Below, piece by piece: positions 27,801-36,997 of a stretch of DNA of 64,000 nucleotides. Position 1 is the first letter of the stretch; each line of letters opens with the position of its first letter. Below the pieces are notes generated by a model that worked only from the letters and a program-made list of their open reading frames with translations, was not told the DNA's origin and ran no database searches. The translations under genes and the position numbers were made by a program. The stretch comes from Silvibacterium acidisoli (lineage in GTDB: Bacteria; Acidobacteriota; Terriglobia; Terriglobales; Acidobacteriaceae): positions 2,914,001 to 2,978,000 of the forward strand of contig CP085323.1 of the NCBI GenBank assembly GCA_022870745.1, given 5' to 3'.

Positions 27801-28091
27801 CTGCTCTGTTCGGTGTGGTAACAGTTGTGGCCGCGCTTTTGCGCGGAATAAGAGTGGGGCTTCTGCTAAAATAAGAGGCCTCTACTCCTTCAAGAGATAT
27901 AGGTTTCGTTCTGAGAAAACCTCGATTTCTGCGGGTTTCCGGAACAAGCACGGCTGCGGCCGTGCTGTAGGTGTGAGTAGTGAAGGGGGCGCCAGCTCCC
28001 GGGGGAAACCTCGAACGGCGTGAAAACGCCGGGGCTGCAGTGGAACGATGGAAAGATCATCGGGACTCGCAAGCCATTTAAGGGATTCAGA
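27801..28091 (+). other. Structured rpsH-rplF spacer
   Basis: The rest of a 326-nt spacer with no supported gene. It contains hairpins CCGCGC-TTTT-GCGCGG (about 27832-27847) and AGCACGGC-TGCG-GCCGTGCT (about 27948-27967), and a TAAAAT -10-like box near 27867 without a clear -35. An internal promoter or a cis-regulatory RNA is possible. Confidence 0.4.
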
Positions 28092-28631
28092 ATGTCTCGT
28101 ATTGGTAAGAAGCCGATTCCGCTCCCCAGCGGTGTCAAGTATGCGGTTAACGGCAACACCCTGGTTGTCGAGGGCCCCAAGGGCAAGGTTGAGCAGGCTA
28201 TTCCGAGCGGAATCAAGCTCGAAACCCAGGACGGCCACATCCACGCCATCCGTGAGAACGACTCGCAGGCCGCCATTCACGGTCTGACCCGCGCCCTGGT
28301 TTTCAATGCCGTCGAGGGCGTGACCAAGGGCTGGTCGAAGGATCTGGACATCGTCGGTATCGGTTACCGCGCGGAACTGAAGGGCAAGGATGTCGTGGTT
28401 TTCACGCTCGGCTACTCGCACCCGATCGAATTCCCGCTGCCCGCCGGCGTTACGGCTGTCATCGATCCGAAGCAGACCCGCGTGACCATTTCCGGCATCG
28501 ACCGCCAGAAGGTCGGCCAGGTTGCCGCTGATATGCGTGCGCTGCGCAAGCCTGATCCGTACAAGAACAAGGGTGTTCGTTACTCGGATGAGAAGCTGAA
28601 GAAGAAGGTCGGCAAGACCGGCGCCAAGTAG
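28092..28631 (+). CDS. rplF: Large-subunit ribosomal protein L6
   Basis: A 179-residue 50S protein near the factor-binding site. [15 protein letters not shown] and the C-terminal [23 protein letters not shown] are typical. The frame is open from 28020, but ATG 28092 matches the family start and has AAGGGA upstream. Confidence 0.97.
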   Translation: MSRIGKKPIPLPSGVKYAVNGNTLVVEGPKGKVEQAIPSGIKLETQDGHIHAIRENDSQAAIHGLTRALVFNAVEGVTKGWSKDLDIVGIGYRAELKGKDVVVFTLGYSHPIEFPLPAGVTAVIDPKQTRVTISGIDRQKVGQVAADMRALRKPDPYKNKGVRYSDEKLKKKVGKTGAK

Positions 28632-28643
28632 TCTGAAACCGAA

Positions 28644-28664
28644 CGGCGCCGCTAGGCGGCGCCG
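28644..28664 (+). repeat. Hairpin in rplF-rplR spacer
   Basis: CGGCGCCG-CTAGG-CGGCGCCG, an 8-bp perfect stem directly before the rplR Shine-Dalgarno region and without a T run. Confidence 0.5.
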
Positions 28665-28684
28665 CTATTAGGAAGGAAGAAAAG

Positions 28685-29041
28685 ATGATTTCACAGAGGA
28701 AGAGAAACGAAATCCGGTTGCGTGTCCATGACCGCATCCGCGCCAAGGTGAACGGCACCACTGAGCGTCCCCGCCTGAATGTCTACCGCTCGCTGAACCA
28801 CATTTACGTTCAGGTTATCGATGATGCACAGGGCTTCACCCTGGTTTCAGCGTCGACCGTTGCCGACAATGTCAAGGCCGGCGGCAACATCAACGCCGCC
28901 AAGGAAATTGGCAAGCTGGTCGCGGAGCGCGCCCAGGAAAAGGGCATCAAGAAGGTCGTATTCGACCGCGGCGGCTACCTCTATCACGGCCGTATTAAGG
29001 CTCTGGCCGATGCCGCCCGCGAAGCGGGACTCGAGTTTTAG
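28685..29041 (+). CDS. rplR: Large-subunit ribosomal protein L18
   Basis: A 118-residue 5S rRNA-binding protein. [20 protein letters not shown] and [28 protein letters not shown] are hallmark segments. GGAAGGAAGAAAAG precedes the ATG. Confidence 0.97.
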   Translation: MISQRKRNEIRLRVHDRIRAKVNGTTERPRLNVYRSLNHIYVQVIDDAQGFTLVSASTVADNVKAGGNINAAKEIGKLVAERAQEKGIKKVVFDRGGYLYHGRIKALADAAREAGLEF

Positions 29042-29085
29042 TTCAGGTTTTGGGGCAGAATTGCCCGGAAGGAATCAGGAAGCGC

Positions 29086-29595
29086 ATGGCAACATTGAAA
29101 AAGAAGCTCGATGCCGGTCAGTACAACCTGAAGGATCAGGTCGTCGCCATCAACCGCGTCACCAAGGTCGTCAAGGGTGGCAAGAACATGTCGTTTGCCG
29201 CTCTGGTCGTCATCGGCGATCCCGGCGCAGGCGTGGTCGGTTATGGTTCGGGCAAGGCAAAGGAAGTTCCGCAGGCAATCCGCAAGGGCATTGAGTCGGC
29301 GAAGAAGAACCTGGTTCGCGTCAACCTGACCGAGACCAGCATTCCTCACCAGGTTCTGGGCCGCTTCGGTTCGGGTCAGGTAATGCTCAAGCCGGCTCCT
29401 GAAGGTACCGGCGTGATCGCCGGTGGCGCTGTCCGCGCCGTCATGACCTCGGCTGGTGTTCAGAACGTGCTCACCAAGAGCCTCGGATCTGCGAACCCGC
29501 ACAACGTGATCAAGGCAACCTTCGATGCGCTGGTTCAGCTGCGCGACAGGGAAGAAGTAGCCAACATCCGCGGCAAGGCGCTGCAGGAGTTATAA
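29086..29595 (+). CDS. rpsE: Small-subunit ribosomal protein S5
   Basis: A 169-residue protein that affects decoding fidelity. The core has [31 protein letters not shown] and [15 protein letters not shown], the spectinomycin-loop region being conserved. An upstream TTG (29050) extends the frame, but ATG 29086 with AGGA just upstream gives the family N-terminus and is preferred. Confidence 0.96.
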   Translation: MATLKKKLDAGQYNLKDQVVAINRVTKVVKGGKNMSFAALVVIGDPGAGVVGYGSGKAKEVPQAIRKGIESAKKNLVRVNLTETSIPHQVLGRFGSGQVMLKPAPEGTGVIAGGAVRAVMTSAGVQNVLTKSLGSANPHNVIKATFDALVQLRDREEVANIRGKALQEL

Positions 29596-29599
29596 GACA

Positions 29600-29785
29600 A
29601 TGGCAGAGAAGGCAACCATCAAGATCCAGTACTTCCGTTCAATGATCCAGGCGCCGGTGAAGCATAAGCGCGTGGTCAAGGGACTGGGCTTTACCCGCCT
29701 CAACCAGATTGTTGAGCGCGAGGACAGCCCGTCCATCCGCGGCATGGTCAAGACCATTCCGCACCTTGTCCGGATCGTTGAGTAG
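29600..29785 (+). CDS. rpmD: Large-subunit ribosomal protein L30
   Basis: A 61-residue protein with the L30 core (IKIQYFRSMIQAPVKHKRVVKGLGFTRLNQIVER...GMVKTIPHLVRIVE). It starts 5 nt after rpsE; the Shine-Dalgarno (CAGGAG) is within the rpsE 3' end. Confidence 0.96.
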   Translation: MAEKATIKIQYFRSMIQAPVKHKRVVKGLGFTRLNQIVEREDSPSIRGMVKTIPHLVRIVE

Positions 29786-29873
29786 CAGCTTTTAGCTGCC
29801 GGCACCCGGTATCAGCAAGGCGTTGGCAGCATAAAGATTTACGGATTGACCGGTAACATTCGCAGCGGATTTG

Positions 29874-29908
29874 GAAGCTAAGAGTGAAAGCTGATAGCTA
29901 AACGCTGC
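29874..29908 (+). repeat. Heptamer repeats, rpmD-rplO spacer
   Basis: Five 7-mers of AGCTRA character: GAAGCTA AGAGTGA AAGCTGA TAGCTAA ACGCTGC. They sit in a 176-nt spacer that starts with a GCAGCT-TTT-AGCTGC hairpin at the rpmD stop. Confidence 0.65.
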
Positions 29909-29961
29909 ATTAAATGCGAGTCGGTAAAGCACAAAGCTTGCCGGCGTTAAGCGAGGAAACA

Positions 29962-30402
29962 ATGAATCTTTCGAATTTACGTGCACCGAAGAATGCCAAC
30001 CGCAACAAGAAGCGTGTTGGACGCGGTATGGGATCGGGCCATGGCAAGACCTCGGCCCGCGGACACAAGGGACAGGGCTCGCGCTCCGGTTCCAGCATGA
30101 TGCGCGGTTTTGAAGGCGGCCAGATGCCGCTGCACCGCCGTCTGCCCAAGCGCGGCTTTACCAATATCTTCCGCACCGAGTACACCGTCCTGAACCTCGA
30201 CCGTCTCGCGGAATTTGGCGAGACCGAGCTCACCCCCGAGTTCTACGCTGCCAAGGGCCTGCTCAAGCGCCGCAATGAGCTCCTGAAGATCCTCGGCAAC
30301 GGCGAGCTGACCGTGGCTCTCACCGTGCACGCGCACAAGTTCTCCAAGACCGCGCAGGAAAAGATCGAAAAAGCCGGCGGTAAGGCCGTTCTGATCGGCT
30401 AA
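29962..30402 (+). CDS. rplO: Large-subunit ribosomal protein L15
   Basis: A 146-residue late-assembly 50S protein. MNLSNLRAPKNANRNKKRVGRGMGSGHGKTSARGHKGQ is the glycine/arginine-rich N-terminal extension that threads into 23S rRNA. The start at 29962 follows GAGG; the frame is open from 29914 without homology. Confidence 0.97.
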   Translation: MNLSNLRAPKNANRNKKRVGRGMGSGHGKTSARGHKGQGSRSGSSMMRGFEGGQMPLHRRLPKRGFTNIFRTEYTVLNLDRLAEFGETELTPEFYAAKGLLKRRNELLKILGNGELTVALTVHAHKFSKTAQEKIEKAGGKAVLIG

Positions 30403-30416
30403 GCTCGAGTCCATGA

Positions 30417-30441
30417 AAGCCCCGTGCCCTGCGCGGGGCTT
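30417..30441 (+). repeat. Hairpin between rplO and secY
   Basis: AAGCCCCG (30417-30424) pairs with CGGGGCTT (30434-30441). No T run follows, so read-through to secY is expected; it may be a partial attenuator or processing site. Confidence 0.45.
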
Positions 30442-30466
30442 CGTGTAGGATTGGAATCACCGACCC

Positions 30467-31852
30467 ATGTTTGAGAAATTCGCGAATATCTTCCGCATCC
30501 CCGACCTGCGCAAGCGTGTTTTCTTTACGCTTGCGATGCTTGCTGTTTACCGGTTGGGCGGACACATCCTCACGCCCGGCGTCAACTCCGCGGCTCTCGA
30601 GCAGTTCTTCAATTCGCAGAGTGGCTCTTCGCTCGGCCTCGTGGATATGTTCAGCGGCGGCAACCTGCGCCGTCTGACGATTTTCGCGCTGGGCATCATG
30701 CCTTACATCACGGCCTCGATCATCTTCCAGCTGCTTACCGTTGTCTATGAGCCGCTGGCACGCCTCCAGAAAGAAGGCGAGATCGGCCGCCGCAAGATTA
30801 CCCAGTGGACGCGTTATCTCACCATTATCCTGGGTATCGTTCAGTCGATGACGATCGCCATCGCCCTCTCGCACGCTTCGGGCGGCATGGTGCTGAACCC
30901 GGGTGTCGGCTTTGTTCTGATGACCGTCATCACGCTGACCGCCGGCACGGCGTTCATCATGTGGCTTGGCGAGCAGATTACTGAACGCGGTATCGGCAAC
31001 GGCATGAGCCTGCTGATCTTCGCCGGTATCGTCGTGGGTCTGCCGCATGCGATTGCCGAGCTCGTCGATACGGCACGTGCCAGCAAATTCGGAGCCTTCA
31101 CTGTTCCGGCGCTGATCATCCTCGTGGCCCTGATGATTGCCGTTGTAGCCTTTATCGTTTACGTCGAGCGCAGCGAGCGCCGCATTCCGGTGCAGTACGC
31201 CAAGCGCATCGTTGGCCGCCGCCTCATGGGCGGTCAGTCGACGCACCTGCCGCTCAAGGTGAACTCCGGCGGCGTGATGCCCGTCATCTTTGCTGCTTCG
31301 GTACTCTCAGCCCCGTTGCTCTTTTCGCAGGCTGCGGTTGTCCGCAATAGCGCGGCGATGACCCGCATCTTCGACGCCCTGCGTCCGGGTGAGCCGTGGT
31401 ACGAACTGCTTTACATCATCGCGATTATTTTCTTCGCGTATTTCTACATCTCGATCGTCTTCCGTCCGGATGACATTGCCGACAACATGCGCAAGTACGG
31501 CGGCTTTATTCCCGGTATCCGCCCCGGTAAGCGCACTTCGGATTTCATCAACGATATCCTTACCCGTATCACCCTCGTCGGTGCGCTCTACCTGATCATC
31601 ATCTCGATCATTCCGCAGATCCTGATCAGCGGTATTCACCTGAACCACCTGCCCTTGATCGGTGGTTTGTTTGAGCACCTGCCGCTGTGGGTTACGAACG
31701 GCCTCGGATTCAACTTCTATTTCGGCGGCACCTCGCTGCTGATCGTTGTCGGCGTTGCCATGGACACTGTCAACCAGATCGAGTCGCAGCTGATCATGCG
31801 TCACTACGAAGGCTTCTCTTCGCGCAGCGGACGCGGAAGACGGTCCTGGTAA
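30467..31852 (+). CDS. secY: Protein translocase subunit SecY
   Basis: The central channel of the Sec translocon in the inner membrane. The 461 residues show ten hydrophobic helices; RKITQWTRYLTIILGIVQS, GIGNGMSLLIFAGIV and PGIRPGKRTSDFINDILTRIT are signatures. The first helix region (FTLAMLAVYRLGGHILTPGV) is standard. Its stop is immediately followed by the adk GTG. Confidence 0.97.
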   Translation: MFEKFANIFRIPDLRKRVFFTLAMLAVYRLGGHILTPGVNSAALEQFFNSQSGSSLGLVDMFSGGNLRRLTIFALGIMPYITASIIFQLLTVVYEPLARLQKEGEIGRRKITQWTRYLTIILGIVQSMTIAIALSHASGGMVLNPGVGFVLMTVITLTAGTAFIMWLGEQITERGIGNGMSLLIFAGIVVGLPHAIAELVDTARASKFGAFTVPALIILVALMIAVVAFIVYVERSERRIPVQYAKRIVGRRLMGGQSTHLPLKVNSGGVMPVIFAASVLSAPLLFSQAAVVRNSAAMTRIFDALRPGEPWYELLYIIAIIFFAYFYISIVFRPDDIADNMRKYGGFIPGIRPGKRTSDFINDILTRITLVGALYLIIISIIPQILISGIHLNHLPLIGGLFEHLPLWVTNGLGFNFYFGGTSLLIVVGVAMDTVNQIESQLIMRHYEGFSSRSGRGRRSW

Positions 31853-32575
31853 GTGGCGTTGCCGGAGACGATTTCTCAAACTGGAGCCCGGGAAGAGCGC
31901 AAGCTTGTTCCCGGGCCTATCCTTCTTTTGGGCGCTCCTGGAAGCGGCAAGGGAACCCAGGCGAAAGAGCTGATGGCTCTCTGGGGCATTCCTCAGATCT
32001 CCACCGGCGATCTTTTCCGCGCCAACATTGAAGGCGGAACCGAACTGGGCCGAAAGGTTCAGGCGGTCATGGATCGCGGCGAGTTGGTTTCCGACGAACT
32101 GGTCAACGACATGGTCGAGGATCGGTTGAAGCGGCCCGACATAGGCGCGGGATATATTCTCGACGGATTCCCGCGGACCCTGGTTCAGGCTGCATGGGTC
32201 GATGGACACCTGGCAAGCGGGACAGGTACTTTGCCGGTCGTTGCTGTGAATATAAAGGTCAGCTATAATCAATTACTGCGCCGTATCACCGGACGGCGTA
32301 GTTGCACTGTCTGCGGGACGATCTACAACATTTACCTGCAGCCACCCAAGGTTGATGGATTCTGCGACCTTGAAGGAACGCCCCTGGTAAGGCGTCGCGA
32401 CGATACCGAAGAGGTTTTCGAGAAGCGCATGCGGGAGTATGACGCGCTGACGGCTCCGGTCGTCGAGCATTACCGTGCGCAGGGTCGATTTGCCGAGGTA
32501 GATGGGGAAGAAACGGTGGAAGTCGTAACCGCTGCCGTGGTGCAGGCGGTTGCCCGGCTGAGGGGCCAGGAATAA
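31853..32575 (+). CDS. adk: Adenylate kinase
   Basis: Interconverts 2 ADP and ATP plus AMP. Walker A is GAPGSGKGT at about 27-35. The AMP-binding STGDLFR and DGFPRT motifs are present, and the lid carries Cys residues (CTVC... FCD) typical of zinc-lid forms. GTG directly abuts the secY stop. The product has about 20 extra N-terminal residues before the usual beta-1 strand, so a later start cannot be excluded, but no ATG is available. The 240-residue length is slightly long. Confidence 0.94.
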   Translation: MALPETISQTGAREERKLVPGPILLLGAPGSGKGTQAKELMALWGIPQISTGDLFRANIEGGTELGRKVQAVMDRGELVSDELVNDMVEDRLKRPDIGAGYILDGFPRTLVQAAWVDGHLASGTGTLPVVAVNIKVSYNQLLRRITGRRSCTVCGTIYNIYLQPPKVDGFCDLEGTPLVRRRDDTEEVFEKRMREYDALTAPVVEHYRAQGRFAEVDGEETVEVVTAAVVQAVARLRGQE

Positions 32576-32579
32576 TCGC

Positions 32580-33332
32580 ATGGCGATCATAATCAAGACG
32601 CCGCAGGAGATCGAAAAGATGCGGCGCAGCGGACAGGTCGTCCGCGAGGTGCTCGAGCTTGTTCGCCAGGCGGTAAGGGCCGGAGCTTCAACGCTGGATC
32701 TGGAAAACGTTGCGGCGGCGAAGATGAAGGAGATTGGCGCGAAGCCGGCCTTCAAGGGGTACCGGGGCTATCCATGCGTGCTCTGCACCTCGGTGAATGA
32801 GGAAGTTGTGCACGGAATTCCGTCGGCGGAGCGTGTTCTTCGCGACGGAGACATTGTTTCGATTGACACCGGCGTGATTATCGACGGATATTACGGCGAC
32901 TCTGCCATTACCGTTGCGGTCGGTTCGAAGGTGGCACCACAGACCCAGCGCCTGCTCGATGTAACGCGGGCTTCGCTCGAAAGCGGAATCCGGGAAGTTC
33001 GTCCGGGAGCGACGCTAGGCGATGTGGGAGCGGCGGTTCAGGAAGTAGTTGAGGCCGAGGGCTTCAGCGTGGTTCGGGAGTTTGTCGGGCACGGAATCGG
33101 GACCAGGCTGCACGAAGATCCGCAGGTGCCGAACTATGGCCGGCGCGGGCAGGGGCAGAAGCTGCGCGAGGGCATGGTGATTGCGATTGAACCCATGGTC
33201 AACGCGGGGCGGCCCGATGTACAGGTTTTAAGCGACGGCTGGACGGCTGTCACGCAGGACGGAAGTTTGAGCGCGCATTTCGAGCATACGGTCGCAGTGA
33301 CCGCCGAAGGCGCAGTGATCTTGACGCAGTAG
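32580..33332 (+). CDS. map: Methionine aminopeptidase, type I
   Basis: Removes N-terminal Met from nascent proteins. The 250 residues hold all metal-site segments: [20 protein letters not shown] (two Asp), [12 protein letters not shown] (His), IAIEPM (Glu) and FEHTVAV (Glu). The start is 4 nt after adk. No N-terminal zinc finger, as is usual for the short type I form. Confidence 0.97.
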   Translation: MAIIIKTPQEIEKMRRSGQVVREVLELVRQAVRAGASTLDLENVAAAKMKEIGAKPAFKGYRGYPCVLCTSVNEEVVHGIPSAERVLRDGDIVSIDTGVIIDGYYGDSAITVAVGSKVAPQTQRLLDVTRASLESGIREVRPGATLGDVGAAVQEVVEAEGFSVVREFVGHGIGTRLHEDPQVPNYGRRGQGQKLREGMVIAIEPMVNAGRPDVQVLSDGWTAVTQDGSLSAHFEHTVAVTAEGAVILTQ

Positions 33333-33378
33333 GTTTGACGAGGGCCGGCACAGATGCCGGCGGAATCGGGAAAAAGGT

Positions 33379-33597
33379 TTGTCGAAGGAAGACGCGATTG
33401 AGGTAATGGCAGTGGTCCTTGAGACGCTGCCTAATGCCATGTTCAAAGTTGAGCTCGAAAACAAGCACCAGGTTCTGGCGCATGTTTCGGGCCGAATGCG
33501 GAAGAATTTTATCCGTATTCTTCCCGGCGATCGTGTAGCAGTGGAGCTCAGTCCGTACGATCTCACCCGCGGACGGATCGTCTACCGTTACAAGTAG
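33379..33597 (+). CDS. infA: Translation initiation factor IF-1
   Basis: A 72-residue OB-fold protein that occupies the 30S A site during initiation. [26 protein letters not shown] and [34 protein letters not shown] are diagnostic. The start is TTG with GGGAAAAAGG immediately upstream, a poorly spaced Shine-Dalgarno. Confidence 0.96.
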   Translation: MSKEDAIEVMAVVLETLPNAMFKVELENKHQVLAHVSGRMRKNFIRILPGDRVAVELSPYDLTRGRIVYRYK

Positions 33598-33601
33598 CCG
33601 G

Positions 33602-33727
33602 TAGCTTTCAGCCGCCAGCTTGTGGCTGGGCCGGTTGAAAATCGAAGTTTTTGAGTCTCTTCGAATGGCAGGTTTCGAAGGCTTGAAGAAACAAGCTAAT
33701 AGCTGAAAGCTAGAAGCTGGGAGCTGT
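33602..33727 (+). repeat. Fold-back heptamer element, infA-rpmJ spacer
   Basis: The right end is five 7-mers, AAGCTAA TAGCTGA AAGCTAG AAGCTGG GAGCTGT (33693-33727). The left end is inverse: TAGCTTTCAGC (33602-33612) complements GCTGAAAGCTA (33702-33712), and CCAGCTT (33615-33621) complements AAGCTGG (33714-33720). GGGAG inside the last two 7-mers lies 7 nt before the rpmJ ATG and must act as its Shine-Dalgarno. Confidence 0.75.
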
Positions 33728-33730
33728 CTC

Positions 33731-33844
33731 ATGAAGGTTCGTGCATCGGTAAAGAAGATTTGTGACAAGTGCAAGGTCATTCATCGTAACGGTACGGTGC
33801 GTGTCATTTGCGAAGTCGCGAAGCACAAGCAGCGCCAGGGTTAA
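33731..33844 (+). CDS. rpmJ: Large-subunit ribosomal protein L36, zinc form
   Basis: A 37-residue protein, [15 protein letters not shown] at the start and ending KHKQRQG. The ligands C11-x2-C14, C27 and H32 define the zinc-binding C+ type. The ATG is supplied with GGGAG from the upstream heptamer repeat. It was found by reading the sequence, as it is very short. Confidence 0.95.
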   Translation: MKVRASVKKICDKCKVIHRNGTVRVICEVAKHKQRQG

Positions 33845-34008
33845 CCTGCCGCCGTTTCTGTCACTGCGAGTCGAGCCCGCAAGGGCAGGGGCTAGTTAGC
33901 TGAAGTCAAGGCTTGCGATGAACCCCCGGCTCACTCACCGCCGCTCTACCCGAAGGGTAACGGCATAGCCGCTCCGGAAGAGATTTACGGAGCTTATAAG
34001 GAAGAAGC

Positions 34009-34389
34009 ATGGCACGTGTTGCTGGTGTCGATCTGCCCCGTAACAAGCAGGCGCGGATTGGACTCACATACATTTACGGGATCGGTAACCCCCGCGCGCT
34101 GCGCATCCTGACTGCTGCGAATGTTGACCCATTCAAGAAGATTCAGGACCTCAGCGAAGACGAGGTAAACCGTATCCGTCAGGTCATCGAGGCCGAAGGC
34201 AACGTCGAAGGCGACCTTCGCAAGGACGTCTCGATGCACATCAAGCGTCTTATCGACATTCAGTCTTTCCGCGGTCTGCGCCATCGTCGCGGCCTGCCCG
34301 TTCGCGGGCAGCGCACGCACACCAATGCTCGTACCCGTAAGGGTCCGCGCAAGGGCACAGTGGCAGGCAAGAAGAAAGCGACGAAGTAA
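34009..34389 (+). CDS. rpsM: Small-subunit ribosomal protein S13
   Basis: A 126-residue 30S head protein at the subunit interface. [26 protein letters not shown] and [24 protein letters not shown] are conserved. AAGGAAGAAG precedes the ATG; 164 nt separate it from rpmJ. It opens the alpha set. Confidence 0.97.
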   Translation: MARVAGVDLPRNKQARIGLTYIYGIGNPRALRILTAANVDPFKKIQDLSEDEVNRIRQVIEAEGNVEGDLRKDVSMHIKRLIDIQSFRGLRHRRGLPVRGQRTHTNARTRKGPRKGTVAGKKKATK

Positions 34390-34392
34390 GCG

Positions 34393-34806
34393 ATGGCTAA
34401 GGCACAGGGCGCCGGCAAGGCCGGCAAGAACAAGAAGTTCAAGAAGCGGGAACGGAAAAATGTTCCTTACGGTCTGGTTTATATCCAGGCTACTTTCAAC
34501 AACACCATCGTGACCATCACGGACGGCCAGGGCAACACCATCTCGTGGAAGAGCTCGGGTTCGCTCGGCTTCCGCGGATCGCGTAAGGGAACTCCCTTCG
34601 CAGCCCAGCAGGCTGCCGTGAACGCCGCCAACCAGGCGCGCGATCATGGTCTGCGTTCGGTCGATGTTCGCGTCAGCGGACCGGGTTCGGGCCGCGAATC
34701 GGCTGTCCGCGCACTCGCTGCTGCCGGTATCGAGGTTCGCTCCATCCGCGACATTACCCCGATTCCGCACAACGGCTGCCGTCCGCCGAAGCGCCGCAGG
34801 GTGTAA
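34393..34806 (+). CDS. rpsK: Small-subunit ribosomal protein S11
   Basis: A 137-residue platform protein near the mRNA exit. [38 protein letters not shown] and the C-terminal [17 protein letters not shown] are diagnostic. It starts 3 nt after the rpsM stop. Confidence 0.97.
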   Translation: MAKAQGAGKAGKNKKFKKRERKNVPYGLVYIQATFNNTIVTITDGQGNTISWKSSGSLGFRGSRKGTPFAAQQAAVNAANQARDHGLRSVDVRVSGPGSGRESAVRALAAAGIEVRSIRDITPIPHNGCRPPKRRRV

Positions 34807-34820
34807 GGCTGTAAAATAAG

Positions 34821-34851
34821 CAGGATGGAGTTGGGTTTTCGCTCCATCCTG
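34821..34851 (+). promoter_or_regulatory. Hairpin in rpsK-rpsD spacer
   Basis: CAGGATGGAG pairs with CTCCATCCTG over an 11-nt loop in a 162-nt spacer before rpsD. No T run follows, so it is not a terminator. S4 is often autoregulatory; whether this hairpin is part of such a site is unknown. Confidence 0.35.
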
Positions 34852-34968
34852 TGCAAGACATTGGCGAAAGCCAAAGGACTGGGACGAGACGCACGCCAGC
34901 GTGTAAACCAGTCGGCCTCTGAAATTTAGATTTCCGTCCAAGGGCCGGGCGGAAGATGGAGAAAGAAA

Positions 34969-35598
34969 TTGGCACGTTATACAGGAGCAGTCTGCCGCCT
35001 TTGCCGTCGCGAAGGCACCAAGCTTTTTTTGAAGGGCGCCAAGTGCTACACCGAGAAGTGCGCCATCGAGAAGCGTAATTTTGCCCCCGGCCAGCATGGC
35101 CGCGACCGCAAGGCCAAGATCGTTGGATACGGCCTGCAGCTGCGTGAAAAGCAGAAGGCAAAGCGCATCTACTTCGCTCTCGAAGGCCAGTTCCGCGAGT
35201 ATTACGAGAAGGCATCGCGCTCCCAGGGTGTTACCGGTCTTCGCCTGCTGCAGCAGCTCGAATGCCGCCTGGACAATGTGGCCTTCCGCCTCGGCTTCGC
35301 GATGTCGCGCCGCCAGGCACGTCAGATCGTCCGCCACGGTCACGTTGAGGTCAACGGCCGCAAGGTGAACATCCCCTCGTTCCAGGTGAGCGTGGGCGAC
35401 GAGATCAAGGTTCGTCCGAACAGCCAGAAGCTGGTCGTTGTCGAGGGTGCGCGTGAGTTTGCCAGCCACCAGGCAGCACCGAGCTGGTTGTCGATCGATG
35501 CCGCCAACCTGTCGGGTAAGGTTCTCGCACTGCCGAATCGCGAGGATATCAACCTGCCGGTCAACGAGCAGCTGATCGTCGAACTGTACAGCAAGTAA
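34969..35598 (+). CDS. rpsD: Small-subunit ribosomal protein S4
   Basis: A 209-residue 30S assembly-initiator and fidelity protein. [11 protein letters not shown]-type N-terminus ([19 protein letters not shown] with a Cys pair), then [10 protein letters not shown] and the S4 RNA-binding domain [38 protein letters not shown]. The start is TTG after GGAGAAAG. Confidence 0.96.
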   Translation: MARYTGAVCRLCRREGTKLFLKGAKCYTEKCAIEKRNFAPGQHGRDRKAKIVGYGLQLREKQKAKRIYFALEGQFREYYEKASRSQGVTGLRLLQQLECRLDNVAFRLGFAMSRRQARQIVRHGHVEVNGRKVNIPSFQVSVGDEIKVRPNSQKLVVVEGAREFASHQAAPSWLSIDAANLSGKVLALPNREDINLPVNEQLIVELYSK

Positions 35599-35606
35599 GG
35601 TTTAAG

Positions 35607-35634
35607 CCCTGCCCCGGCAGCGCGCCGGGGCGGG
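35607..35634 (+). repeat. Hairpin in rpsD-rpoA spacer
   Basis: GCCCCGG (35611-35617) pairs with CCGGGGC (35625-35631), extended by flanking CCC/GGG. No T run follows, so transcription probably continues to rpoA. Confidence 0.45.
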
Positions 35635-35740
35635 GAAGCAGTAAAAGCAGAGCAGTACACAACTCAATCGAACGGAGAAACGAGCGCAGCCGTTGCAAAA
35701 TGCTTCGCGGCGTTTGCTGCGCACGAAAGGTGATATCGAC

Positions 35741-36832
35741 ATGCTTTGGAGAGGATTTCAAAGACCGAAACGTCTCGCTGTAGAGGCAGAGACACTTACG
35801 GAAAAGTACGGCAAGTTCAGTGCACAGCCTTTTGAGCGCGGCTTCGGAACGACCATCGGCAATGCGCTTCGCCGCACGCTGCTGTCGTCGATCGAAGGCG
35901 CAGCCGTTACGGCTGTCAAAATCGAAGGCGTTCTGCACGAGTTCCAGTCGATCACTGGAGTTGTGGAAGACGCGACCGACATCATCCTCAACCTGAAGCA
36001 GGTTCCGTTCAAGTTGAATGGTGAGGGTCCGAAGGCGCTGTATCTCCGCGCCGATCAGCCGGGTGTTGTCACCTCCGGCATGATCGAGGCTGACGGAGAC
36101 GTCGAAATCCTGGACAAGGATGTTTATATCGCCACCGTCAGCGAAGGCGGCAAGCTGGATATGGAAATGCGCCTCAAGAAGGGCCGCGGCTATATCTCTG
36201 CTGACAAGAACTTCGACTCTGACCTGGGAATCGGTTTCATCCCGGTTGACTCGGTTCACTCGCCTGTACGCAAGGTGAACTACGTGGTCGAAGCTGCCCG
36301 TCTTGGTCAGATCACCGACTACGACAAGCTCACGATTGAGGTCTGGGGCAACGGTTCGGTTCTGCCGGCCGATGCTATTGGTCTCGCGGCGAAGCTGCTC
36401 AAGGATCACATGAGCATCTTCATCAACTTCGAAGAGGAAATCGAAACCGAGAGCCACTCCGAAGAAGGCCGCATGCAACTGCGCAATGAGAACCTGAACC
36501 GCTCGGTCGAAGAGCTGGAGCTCAGCGTTCGCAGCTACAACTGCCTGAAGAACGCGAACATTCAGACCATCGGCGAGCTGGTTCAGAAGACCGAAGCCGA
36601 GATGCTGAAGACCAAGAACTTCGGTCGCAAGTCGCTGAACGAGATCAAGGAAATCCTGGCTCAGATGGGCCTGTCGCTCGGCATGAAGATCGACGAGCAC
36701 GGCAACGCCGTACCGGGACCGACCAGTGTTCTGCCTTCCACGACGCTTGCCGGCAGCTACGGCAGCTTCGATGACGAGGAAGATGATCTCGACGACGACC
36801 TGGCACTGCAGAGTGAGACAGAAAACTTCTAA
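35741..36832 (+). CDS. rpoA: DNA-directed RNA polymerase subunit alpha
   Basis: Scaffold of RNA polymerase. The N-terminal domain has [38 protein letters not shown]. The C-terminal domain (about 265-330) has [48 protein letters not shown], the helix-hairpin-helix fold that binds UP elements and activators. The acidic tail ([11 protein letters not shown]) is common. The frame is open from 35693 (TTG), but ATG 35741 ([12 protein letters not shown]) with AAAGGTG upstream fits the family start, giving 363 residues. Confidence 0.96.
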   Translation: MLWRGFQRPKRLAVEAETLTEKYGKFSAQPFERGFGTTIGNALRRTLLSSIEGAAVTAVKIEGVLHEFQSITGVVEDATDIILNLKQVPFKLNGEGPKALYLRADQPGVVTSGMIEADGDVEILDKDVYIATVSEGGKLDMEMRLKKGRGYISADKNFDSDLGIGFIPVDSVHSPVRKVNYVVEAARLGQITDYDKLTIEVWGNGSVLPADAIGLAAKLLKDHMSIFINFEEEIETESHSEEGRMQLRNENLNRSVEELELSVRSYNCLKNANIQTIGELVQKTEAEMLKTKNFGRKSLNEIKEILAQMGLSLGMKIDEHGNAVPGPTSVLPSTTLAGSYGSFDDEEDDLDDDLALQSETENF

Positions 36833-36847
36833 GTAACAGGTATCAAG

Positions 36848-36876
36848 CCCGGAGCCAGGCAATCACCGGCTCCGGG
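36848..36876 (+). repeat. Hairpin in rpoA-rplQ spacer
   Basis: CCCGGAGCC (36848-36856) pairs with GGCTCCGGG (36868-36876), a 9-bp perfect stem without a T run. Confidence 0.5.
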
Positions 36877-36950
36877 TGCAGGAATCGAAGATTTATTGCA
36901 GTACTACATTACTGGCAGAACGAGCGCAGACGAATGGCTGGGGACGAACC

Positions 36951-36985
36951 CTGAGCCCCGAGCCCTGAGCTCTGTGCCCTGAGAA
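36951..36985 (+). repeat. Heptamer repeats before rplQ
   Basis: Five 7-mers in register: CTGAGCC CCGAGCC CTGAGCT CTGTGCC CTGAGAA. They end at the GAGAAGAGAG that serves rplQ as Shine-Dalgarno. Confidence 0.75.
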
Positions 36986-36997
36986 GAGAGAACTACC

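Noticed and set aside
30417-30441. Terminator between rplO and secY
   Set aside because: Stem is good but there is no T run, and secY must be transcribed; treated as a read-through hairpin.
33994-35469. 491-residue antisense ORF across rpsM-rpsD
   Set aside because: Runs opposite three ribosomal genes and their spacers without homology or a ribosome-binding site; a codon-bias shadow.
35561-36862. 433-residue antisense ORF opposite rpoA
   Set aside because: Mirror of rpoA; no recognisable domain.
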